Origin: JAUQQI01 sp042408785
GTDB lineage: Bacteria > Chloroflexota > Dehalococcoidia > JAUQQI01
NCBI GenBank assembly: GCA_042408785.1
Contig: JBHOQU010000124.1
Span: forward strand, 79,764-143,763
Reading direction: 5' to 3'
DNA: 64,000 bases
How positions within the stretch are numbered: the stretch's first letter is position 1; each line of letters starts with the position of its first letter. The notes beneath the pieces were generated by a model that worked only from the letters and a program-made list of their open reading frames with translations, did not search any database and was not told the origin of the DNA. This document shows, piece by piece, positions 58,563 through 64,000 of this stretch. Position numbers and translations under genes: made by a program.

Positions 58563-58606
58563 CCTGCCTCCGGTTGCGGCCGAAGGTCCGGCCGCGTCGC
58601 CATTTG

Positions 58607-58612
58607 ATTATA
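58607..58612 (-). promoter_or_regulatory. -10 box for the MFS gene
   Basis: Perfect TATAAT on the minus strand; -35 region at 17 bp (CGATTT) is poor. It lies between the MFS gene and the DinB gene stop. Confidence 0.45.
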
Positions 58613-58627
58613 TAGGCTTTTTTACGT

Positions 58628-59164
58628 TTAAATCGACGTGGTCCGGGGCAGGCCCAGCAGGCTGCGGGCCATGGTGATTTCGCCCAGGTGGCCGAAGCCG
58701 TGGCAGAGGCAGACCTGCAGGAGGGCCCGGCCCCCCAGCAGCTCCCCAAGGGGCTTGATGGTGAACGTCCGGCCCAGGGTTTCGTCGTCCACCCGCGCCA
58801 GGAACTCCCGGGTTGCCGACCAGACCTGCCGCATGTAGTCTTTAAAGGCTCCGGTGTCCCCGATGCGGAGGGCCTGGGCTTCGGCCAGGCTCATCCCCGT
58901 GCCCTGGATCCCCTTTGGGGGCAGGCCCAGCCTTTCGGCCCAGCCCCCTTCCATCCACACCGTCGGCCGGCCTTGGAGGACGAACCTGACGATGTTGTCC
59001 TCGGTGCGGGTGTAGTGCCAGACGGTGAAGCCGATGTGGTTGGCCTGGGGGGCCGGCAGGGCGTGCCACTGCTCCGGCGTCAGGTCCTCCACCGCCCGGT
59101 CGTAGAGGCTGTGAAGCCGCTCGAACTCGGCCCTAATCTGAATCAGCCAGTCAAACGTCGACAT
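58628..59164 (-). CDS. DinB-family (DinB_2-like) metal-binding protein
   Basis: 178 residues, four-helix bundle. The usual three metal-binding His are visible: one in the N-terminal half (TVWHYTRTEDNIV) and two in CHGFGHLGEITMAR near the C-terminus. DinB/YfiT-like proteins act as thiol-dependent transferases or hydrolases (mycothiol or bacillithiol systems); the specific function is unknown. Divergent from glnA across a 159-bp region with a palindrome overlapping its promoter. Confidence 0.8.
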   Translation of the reverse strand: MSTFDWLIQIRAEFERLHSLYDRAVEDLTPEQWHALPAPQANHIGFTVWHYTRTEDNIVRFVLQGRPTVWMEGGWAERLGLPPKGIQGTGMSLAEAQALRIGDTGAFKDYMRQVWSATREFLARVDDETLGRTFTIKPLGELLGGRALLQVCLCHGFGHLGEITMARSLLGLPRTTSI

Positions 59165-59195
59165 TTTGGTTTCCTCCCGGGGGATTGGCCGAAAG

Positions 59196-59224
59196 ATTAT
59201 AGCCTGGTTTGTGCAGGATGCACA
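59196..59224 (-). promoter_or_regulatory. Promoter of the DinB-family gene
   Basis: Minus strand TGTGCA (59224-59219), 17-bp spacer, perfect TATAAT (59201-59196). The -35 half lies inside the palindrome at 59208-59226. Confidence 0.55.
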
Positions 59225-59226
59225 AA
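59208..59226 (+). promoter_or_regulatory. Perfect palindrome between dinB-like gene and glnA
   Basis: Arms TTTGTGCA (59208-59215) and TGCACAAA (59219-59226) are exact complements around a GGA centre. It overlaps the -35 region of the DinB-family promoter and lies about 100 bp before glnA. It is not a GlnR/TnrA site (TGTNA-N7-TNACA) nor a CRP site. A regulator-binding site is likely, the regulator unknown. Confidence 0.6.
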
Positions 59227-59323
59227 TGTCCGGTCCTCATTTCTTGCGGCTCCACATATACTGTCCCGCCGTGGGGGCTTTACACTGGAGTCAGAGACCG
59301 ACGATGACCGGAGGTATCCTTTT

Positions 59324-60790
59324 ATGACGCAGGTCGCCAAAGACGCCATAACCTCGGTCTATCCGAACCCGACGGCCGAGGATGTTCTGGAGTTTGCCCG
59401 CAGTCGCGGGGTCCAGTTTATCGACTTTAAGTTTGTGGACCTGCCCGGCACCTGGCAGCACTTCTCGGCCCCGGTGGCCGCCCTCAGCCCCCGGGACCTG
59501 GAGGAGGGGCTGGGATTTGACGGGTCTAGCATCCGGGGCTTCCAGCCCATTCACGAAAGCGATATGCTTGTGATTCCGGACCCGAAGACGGCCTTCATCG
59601 ACCCGGTCTACAAGGTCCCGACCCTGAGCATCATCTGCGACGTCTACGACCCCATCTCCCGGCGGCCGTACAGCCGGGACCCGCGCCACATCGCCCGGAA
59701 GGCCGAGCGTTTTCTCACCGAGACGGGCATCGCCACCACCGCCTACTTTGGGCCGGAAGTAGAGTTTTATATCTTTAATGACCTGCGCTTCGACCAGACC
59801 AGCCATTCGGGGTTTTACTACATCGGGTCCAACGAGGGAATCTGGGACTGCGGGGCTAACGGGGAGGGCGGCCGGAACCTGGCCTACCGGCCCCGCTACA
59901 AGGAAGGTTATTTCCCCGTTCCCCCAACTGACAAGCTTCAGGACCTGCGGTCGGAGATCGTCCTGCGGCTTCTGCAGGTGGGGGTTCAGGTCGAGATTCA
60001 CCACCACGAGGTGGGGACGGCCGGTCAGGGCGAGATCGACATGCGCTTTCAGACCCTGACCAAGATGGCCGATAACGTGATGGTTTACAAGTACATCATC
60101 AAGAACACGTGCAACGAGCGGGGCTACGTGGCCACCTTCATGCCGAAGCCCCTTTTCGGCGACAACGGGTCCGGAATGCACACCCACGTCAGCCTGTGGA
60201 AGGACGGAACCAACCTCTTCTTCGACGAGACCGGCTACGCCCTCATCTCCGACCTGGCCCGCTGGTTCATCGGCGGCCTGCTGGCCCATGCCCCCTCCTT
60301 GCTGGCCTTCTGCGCCCCGACCACCAACTCGTACCGGCGGCTGGTCCCGGGCTACGAGGCGCCCATCAACCTGGTGTACTCGCAGCGCAACCGCAGCGCC
60401 TGCGTCCGGATACCCATGTACAACGACAACCCGGCCGCCAAGCGGATCGAGTTCCGGCCGCCGGACCCGTCGGCCAACCCCTACCTGGCCTTTGCGGCTA
60501 TCCTGATGGCCGGCATCGACGGCATCATCAACCGCATCGAGCCGCCGGCCCCCATCGACAAGGACCTCTACGAGCTGGAGCCGGAGGAGGCGGCCGCCAT
60601 CAAGTCCACGCCGGGCTCCCTGGGCGAGGTTCTGGATGCCCTGGAGCAGGACCACGAGTACCTGCTGCGGGGTGACGTCTTCACCCCGGACGTCATCGAA
60701 ACCTGGATAGGCTACAAGCGGGAGCGCGAGCTCAAGCAGGTGAACCTGCGGCCCCACCCCTACGAGTTCTACCTCTACCACGACGTCTAA
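59324..60790 (+). CDS. glnA: Glutamine synthetase type I
   Basis: 488 residues from ATG 59324 (CCGGAGG upstream); the open frame starts far earlier only because it runs antisense through the DinB gene. Motifs: GLGFDGSSIRGF, EVEFYIFN, HHHEVGTAGQGEID, KPLFGDNGSGMHTHVSLW and RRLVPGYEAPINLVYSQRNRSACVRIP. The C-terminal KDLYELEPEE resembles the adenylylation loop of GSI-beta enzymes (Tyr present), so adenylylation control is possible. Condenses glutamate and ammonia. A TATACT (59257-59262) upstream may be its -10 box. A hairpin follows. Confidence 0.96.
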   Translation: MTQVAKDAITSVYPNPTAEDVLEFARSRGVQFIDFKFVDLPGTWQHFSAPVAALSPRDLEEGLGFDGSSIRGFQPIHESDMLVIPDPKTAFIDPVYKVPTLSIICDVYDPISRRPYSRDPRHIARKAERFLTETGIATTAYFGPEVEFYIFNDLRFDQTSHSGFYYIGSNEGIWDCGANGEGGRNLAYRPRYKEGYFPVPPTDKLQDLRSEIVLRLLQVGVQVEIHHHEVGTAGQGEIDMRFQTLTKMADNVMVYKYIIKNTCNERGYVATFMPKPLFGDNGSGMHTHVSLWKDGTNLFFDETGYALISDLARWFIGGLLAHAPSLLAFCAPTTNSYRRLVPGYEAPINLVYSQRNRSACVRIPMYNDNPAAKRIEFRPPDPSANPYLAFAAILMAGIDGIINRIEPPAPIDKDLYELEPEEAAAIKSTPGSLGEVLDALEQDHEYLLRGDVFTPDVIETWIGYKRERELKQVNLRPHPYEFYLYHDV

Positions 60791-60811
60791 TCGGGGGACG
60801 GCCAGAAATGC

Positions 60812-60839
60812 TGCGGGCGGGGAATCCTCCCCGCCCGCA
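60812..60839. terminator. Hairpin between convergent glnA and rimM
   Basis: Perfect 12-bp GC stem (60812-60823 with 60828-60839, loop ATCC) 21 nt after the glnA stop and 14 nt after the rimM stop on the other strand. Followed by AGATTTTCC on the plus strand; probably terminates both. Confidence 0.7.
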
Positions 60840-60853
60840 AGATTTTCCGGGGC

Positions 60854-61354
60854 TTAAACTAAGCCGGGCAGAAGCTCCACCACCAGCCGCCCGGCCGTAA
60901 GGTCGACCTCTTTGATGACGTCCTCGATGGCCGGCAGCAGCACCTCCCGGCCCTCGGCGGACCGGACGACGTAGACGTCGTTGGCGCCCGTCACGATGAT
61001 GTCCACCACCCTGCCCAGGACTTCCCCGGCGGTGGTGACGGCCTCGAGGCCGAGGATTTGGAAGTAGTAGTAGGTGTCAGGGGGCAGGGGGACGGTTTCG
61101 GAGACGGGGACCTCAATGAGGCGGTTTCGGAGGAAGGCCGCCTCTTCGGGGCTGTCTATGCCCGCAAACTTGATGAGGATGCCGTCCCCGGTAAACCGGC
61201 GCCGCTCGATGGTGTAGGGCTGCTCGTCGATGTAGACGGTTTTAAGGTCCTTAAAGCGCTCCGGGAAGTCGGTCAGAAGCTGGACCTTGACCTCGCCCCG
61301 GACGCCGTAAGGTCGCCGGACCTTGCCGATGGCCACAAACTTGAGTTCCGCCAT
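60854..61354 (-). CDS. rimM: Ribosome maturation factor RimM
   Basis: 166 residues. N-terminal RimM barrel (VAIGKVRRPYGVRGEVKVQLLTDFPERF) and C-terminal PRC barrel (YYYFQILGLEAVTTAGEVLGRV, then VVRSAEGREVLLPAIEDVI). Binds S19 during 30S maturation. Classic order rpsP-khpA-rimM; trmD and rplS, which often follow, are absent here. Confidence 0.95.
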   Translation of the reverse strand: MAELKFVAIGKVRRPYGVRGEVKVQLLTDFPERFKDLKTVYIDEQPYTIERRRFTGDGILIKFAGIDSPEEAAFLRNRLIEVPVSETVPLPPDTYYYFQILGLEAVTTAGEVLGRVVDIIVTGANDVYVVRSAEGREVLLPAIEDVIKEVDLTAGRLVVELLPGLV

Positions 61355-61361
61355 GGTCGGG

Positions 61362-61604
61362 TCAAGGGGTCTGCTCCTGAGCCAGCTCCACCTGCACCCG
61401 CTCGCCCCGCCGGGCGGCCACAGCCCTCAGAATCGTACGGACGGCCTGAATTACCTGGCCCTGACGGCCGATGACCCGGCCCACATCCTCCGGGGCGACC
61501 CGGACCCGGAAGACCCGCACCCCATTAGCCTCGGCCTCTTCAACCCGGACCTCTTCGGGCCGGGTGGCGACCGACCTTACCACGAACTCGACGAAGGACT
61601 TCAC
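61362..61604 (-). CDS. khpA: KH-domain RNA-binding protein KhpA
   Basis: 80 residues from the GTG at 61604, which overlaps the rpsP stop as GTGA; an earlier start would run into rpsP. Single KH domain with the GxxG loop as GRQG in DVGRVIGRQGQVIQAVRTIL. KhpA (YlqC) works with KhpB as a small RNA chaperone. Ends 7 nt before rimM. Confidence 0.93.
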   Translation of the reverse strand: MKSFVEFVVRSVATRPEEVRVEEAEANGVRVFRVRVAPEDVGRVIGRQGQVIQAVRTILRAVAARRGERVQVELAQEQTP

Positions 61605-61855
61605 CGCCGGTCTCCTAGGTCGATCCCGGCCCGAACCAGGAGGCGGGCGACGGTGTCGGTGGGCTGAGCCCCCTTGCGGAGCCACTCCCGAACCTTATCG
61701 GCGTCGACCCGCAGGGTAAAGGGCTCGGTGAGGGGGTCGTAAATGCCCACCATGTCAACGTATTCCCCGTCCCGGGGTGCCCGGGCGTCGGCCACCACGA
61801 TGCGGTAAAAGGGCCGGTTCTTGCTTCCCATCCGGCGCAGGCGAATCCGCAGCAT
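61601..61855 (-). CDS. rpsP: Ribosomal protein bS16
   Basis: 84 residues, complete: LRIRLRRMGSKNRPFYRIVVADARAPRDG, GIYDPLTEPF and VREWLRKGAQPTDTVARLL. First gene of the rpsP-khpA-rimM operon. GGAGG at 61869-61865 precedes the ATG. A TATAAT and a leader hairpin lie upstream. Confidence 0.97.
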   Translation of the reverse strand: MLRIRLRRMGSKNRPFYRIVVADARAPRDGEYVDMVGIYDPLTEPFTLRVDADKVREWLRKGAQPTDTVARLLVRAGIDLGDRR

Positions 61856-61875
61856 TCGAGTCGGTCCTCCAGGGT

Positions 61876-61902
61876 CTTTCTTCCGTCCAAAGAAAGATTA
61901 TA
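61876..61902 (-). promoter_or_regulatory. -10 box and leader hairpin of rpsP
   Basis: Minus strand TATAAT (61902-61897) with no clear -35. Immediately downstream, arms CTTTCTT and AAGAAAG (61896-61890 and 61882-61876, 7-nt loop) form a perfect hairpin that would sit at the 5' end of the mRNA, 7 nt before the ribosome site. It could stabilise the message or take part in autoregulation. Confidence 0.45.
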
Positions 61903-61930
61903 CCCCAGAGGCCGGCCCCGGCGCCCCGGC

Positions 61931-62026
61931 CTATTCGGCCGCCGCCCGGGCGAAGAGCCAGGTGGAGACTAGCGCCAGAAGGGTCACGACCACGCCGATG
62001 ATGATGCCGATGACCTCGTTAGACAT
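61931..62026 (-). CDS. 31-residue single-pass membrane protein
   Basis: ATG at 62026 to TAG at 61931. Sequence pattern: MSNEV, a hydrophobic stretch of about 20 residues (IGIIIGVVVTLLALVSTWLF), then a short ARAAAE tail. GGGAGG lies 11 nt upstream of the ATG. It begins 25 nt after the stop of the Nramp-like transporter and is probably its last operon gene. It looks like a small transporter partner or leader peptide; no family recognised. Confidence 0.6.
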   Translation of the reverse strand: MSNEVIGIIIGVVVTLLALVSTWLFARAAAE

Positions 62027-62051
62027 GTGGCCAGTGCCCTCCCTTGCCGGA

Positions 62052-63524
62052 TTAGAGTCGGACGCCGAAGACCTGGTTAAGCACCGTCAGGGTGACGAAG
62101 AAGGCGAAGAAGAGGGCGGCCAGCACCAGGGTAAGCTCCCGCCACAGGGGCGGCCGCAGCTCCGGCGGCAGGAACTTGCGGTTAACGTAGAGAGTGTGAA
62201 GACAAAGCACAATGAAGTTGAACCCGGCCATGTTGGCCCCGATCAGGATGAGGATCAGCGGCTGGGCCAGGTTGATGGCGATGGCCCCCCAGATGGTAAA
62301 GACCAGCAGCACCCCGTAGTAGACGAGCCGGACGTCGCCGCCCCGCCAGGCCCGGATCCGGGCGCTGCCGGTCCAGAGCATGTCCGTGACCATGCGGGCG
62401 AAGAGGTCGGTAATCCCCAGCTGGGTGCTGAACAGGATCCAGAAGCCGCACAGCAGGGTCAAAAACCACATGGCCGGACCCCAGACCTGGGAAAGATACT
62501 GCGCTTGGAAGGCAGCCACGGCAAAGCCGGATATGTCCGTGCCGGGCGGGATGAACTGAACGGTAAGAAGGGCGGGCAGGAACATACCGAGGAAACAACC
62601 TACCGTCCAGACCAGGTACTGGTCAACGGCCAGGTACTTCCACCACTCCCGCCACCGGCTCAGATTCTCCCGGGTGACGGGGAAGACCTTGCCCTCGTGG
62701 GTGAGGGCGAGCCGCTGGCCGCCGACCAGCGCTGGGATGAACCCGACAACCTTGCCCATGCCGAAGCCCTTGTCCCGCAGCCAGTTACTGATGGTCGAAT
62801 TGCCCACCCCGCCGGCCCCGGCGTAGGCGGCGAAGCCCCCCAGGAGGAGCCAGTCGGCCCCGCTGGGCAGGGCGCCGAAGCGGACGAAGCCGCTGGCCAC
62901 CGTTAGCCAGGTGTTGATGGAGACGAAGAAAACCCCGACAATGACGAGGAAATAAAGGATCCAGAAGACCATGAACCACTCGGCCAGCTCCAGGGTGCGT
63001 TCAATGCGCCGGCCGAAGGCCACGATGGCAACGGCCAGGAGGAAGGTTACGTAGCCCCAGAAGAGGACCGTCGGCCGGTCCTGGGCGCCCGGTAGCCGGC
63101 CTAAGAAGGCGGCGGCAATGGCCGTGGCGGCCGAGAGGGCCCAGCCCGGCCAGCCCACCTGAAGGAACGCCAGCAGTGAGTAGACGATGCCCCAGAAGGC
63201 CGGACCCGGCTTGGTGCGCATGAACCCGGTGTAGATGGGCTCGCCGGTGTAGAGGGTGTAGCGGGCGAATTCGGTGTTGATGACCACCTGCAGAATGATC
63301 GAGACGGTGGCAACCCAGAGGAGGGCGGCGCCGTATTTCGCCGTGGTCGCCGGGCCGATGAGCCACTCACCACTGCCGATGGAAATGCCGAGCAGAATGG
63401 CCCCGGGCCCAATGATGGCCGCCGCATTCCTCCAGCTGAAGGACGGCGGAGCCGGCAGGTCAGCAACTTCCCAGGGCGGAAGTTCCCCGGCCGGAACCTT
63501 ATCTCCCGGTTTCAACACGGCCAT
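62052..63524 (-). CDS. Nramp-superfamily membrane transporter, atypical metal site
   Basis: 490 residues, about 11-12 TM segments. The N-terminal part (FSWRNAAAIIGPGAILLGISIGSGEWLIGP) corresponds to Nramp TM1, but the metal-binding DPGN is GPGA. The TM6 region reads GAGGVGNSTISN instead of the usual A/M-P-H motif. Hence divalent metal transport is doubtful; similar Nramp-related proteins of unknown substrate are common in environmental bacteria. GGAGGAGG precedes the ATG. It lies between two tiny membrane-protein genes on the same strand. Confidence 0.8.
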   Translation of the reverse strand: MAVLKPGDKVPAGELPPWEVADLPAPPSFSWRNAAAIIGPGAILLGISIGSGEWLIGPATTAKYGAALLWVATVSIILQVVINTEFARYTLYTGEPIYTGFMRTKPGPAFWGIVYSLLAFLQVGWPGWALSAATAIAAAFLGRLPGAQDRPTVLFWGYVTFLLAVAIVAFGRRIERTLELAEWFMVFWILYFLVIVGVFFVSINTWLTVASGFVRFGALPSGADWLLLGGFAAYAGAGGVGNSTISNWLRDKGFGMGKVVGFIPALVGGQRLALTHEGKVFPVTRENLSRWREWWKYLAVDQYLVWTVGCFLGMFLPALLTVQFIPPGTDISGFAVAAFQAQYLSQVWGPAMWFLTLLCGFWILFSTQLGITDLFARMVTDMLWTGSARIRAWRGGDVRLVYYGVLLVFTIWGAIAINLAQPLILILIGANMAGFNFIVLCLHTLYVNRKFLPPELRPPLWRELTLVLAALFFAFFVTLTVLNQVFGVRL

Positions 63525-63548
63525 GGTAAGCCTCCTCCTTGCTGCAGA

Positions 63549-63755
63549 TTACGCCTCGCCCCCGGCCCGGGCACCCCCCGTCAAGAGGTGCACCAGGTAG
63601 CCGACGACAATGGCCGCGCAGTACCAGCCGTAAAGGCCGAACCAGAAGTTGAACCGGGTGACCTGATCAAAGCCGCCGATAACGAGCTGGAGGATGGGTC
63701 CGCCGATAAAAACCACCAGGGCCGCAATAAACGCGGTCCGAGAAGTTCCAGCCAT
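63549..63755 (-). CDS. 68-residue two-helix membrane protein, likely transporter partner
   Basis: Two hydrophobic helices (FIAALVVFIGGPILQLVIGG and FWFGLYGWYCAAIVVGYLVHLL) joined by a short loop, with a small polar tail. It resembles in form the small subunits (YhdT/DUF3311-like) encoded beside sodium-solute symporters. First gene of a unit with the Nramp-like transporter (24-nt gap), preceded by GGAGG and a good promoter. Confidence 0.7.
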   Translation of the reverse strand: MAGTSRTAFIAALVVFIGGPILQLVIGGFDQVTRFNFWFGLYGWYCAAIVVGYLVHLLTGGARAGGEA

Positions 63756-63794
63756 AGGTCCTCCTGCCGCCTGGTAATTTAAACGCTCTGCAGG

Positions 63795-63823
63795 TGTTTA
63801 GCACAATCCCTTTAAGCTGTCAA
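63795..63823 (-). promoter_or_regulatory. Promoter of the Nramp-like set
   Basis: Minus strand perfect TTGACA (63823-63818), 17-bp spacer, TAAACA (63800-63795); about 40 nt before the first ATG. Confidence 0.6.
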
Positions 63824-63850
63824 GTACTTCTGTAATACGGAATTCTCAAA

Positions 63851-63880
63851 TTAACACATAACAAACTTGGCCCATATAAT
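63851..63880 (+). promoter_or_regulatory. Promoter of the right-edge gene
   Basis: TTAACA (63851-63856), 18-bp spacer, perfect TATAAT (63875-63880). It diverges from the Nramp-set promoter in an AT-rich stretch. Confidence 0.6.
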
Positions 63881-63946
63881 CCGAGATGCCCCGGACGGGT
63901 TAAAATTTTCGGGGCAGTGCAAGACCCAAGCCGGAGGGTTTTGGAG

Positions 63947-64000
63947 GTGGCCGCCTACCCGCCCCTGGTTCAGAGCCTCCTGCGGCCGGAAGCCTATCCG
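63947..64000 (+). CDS. 5' end of a gene cut by the window edge
   Basis: 18 codons from GTG 63947 (a TTG at 63941 is in frame), with GGAGGG 8 nt upstream and a good promoter before it. The visible residues (VAAYPPLVQSLLRPEAYP) resemble the N-terminus of COG0645/COG2187-type proteins with an aminoglycoside-phosphotransferase-like and an ATP-binding domain, which often begin with a similar LL-x-P-x-AYP motif. This is a weak guess from a very short stretch. Confidence 0.5.
   Translation, partial: MAAYPPLVQSLLRPEAYP

Noticed and set aside
58688..59323. Upstream extension of the glnA frame across the DinB-family gene
   Set aside because: It is antisense to a gene with recognisable metal-binding His motifs; glnA has its own ribosome site before ATG 59324.

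Overview
This is a visibly GC-rich bacterial chromosome window with densely packed genes, many joined by ATGA, GTGA or TAATG stop/start overlaps. No insertion sequence, prophage or CRISPR array was seen. The best taxonomic guess is a thermophilic or aerobic member of the Chloroflexota or a neighbouring deep lineage. The reasons, all by comparison from memory, are: the primary sigma factor has a long insert between regions 1.2 and 2.1 of the kind I associate with Chloroflexota; a secreted glycosidase ends in a short hydrophobic FPVIRN tail like the LPLV-type C-termini common there; DapL makes diaminopimelate; and phosphoglycerate mutase is archaeal-type. High-GC Bacillota cannot be excluded. 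Several promoters fit TTGACN-N17/18-TANNNT, so ordinary sigma-70 signals can be read despite the GC content.

Left part (1-8.5 kb): the 3' end of a membrane pyrophosphatase; two overlapping secreted clan GH-A-like glycosidases; two S1C serine proteases without signal peptides behind a LuxR-type response regulator; and a MenA-like prenyltransferase. From 8.5 to 18.5 kb a nine-gene minus-strand series runs pgk-apgM-tpiA-(orphan peptide-type binding lipoprotein)-(NAD sugar epimerase)-miaA-dapF-dapL-hflX, mixing lower glycolysis, lysine/cell-wall precursor synthesis, tRNA modification and a ribosome GTPase. Then come hisS with a dual-specificity phosphatase, an SDH-type membrane protease with a rhomboid protease, Hsp20, a nitrilase, sucA-sucB with a methyltransferase, mutL with a class I aminotransferase, and tRNA-Ala(GGC) with a near-consensus promoter and terminator.

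Middle (31.7-45 kb): a PadR regulator and a DHA2-type exporter behind a promoter carrying a palindrome; a convergent chromate transporter; rpoD; then a minus-strand series JAMM protease - small unknown - recG - lipoprotein glycosidase - argS - RpiB-like isomerase - a Rieske-domain gene broken by about four frameshifts.

Right part (45-64 kb): a molybdenum-hydroxylase operon (coxG-coxS-coxL1-coxM-coxL2) with two paralogous large subunits, closed by a perfect 20-bp hairpin; DUF47-PiT phosphate uptake followed by pdxA-glcF-glcD; an MFS transporter; DinB-family protein and glnA diverging around a perfect palindrome; rpsP-khpA-rimM; and a three-gene set in which an Nramp-like transporter lacking the usual metal motifs lies between two tiny membrane proteins. 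The window ends in the first codons of another gene.

The least ordinary items are the double-CoxL operon with an altered active-site loop, the Nramp-like set with two micro-membrane proteins, the insert-bearing sigma factor, the decayed Rieske gene, and three palindromes in promoter regions (padR, sucA, dinB/glnA). I see no clearly new defence or mobile system.
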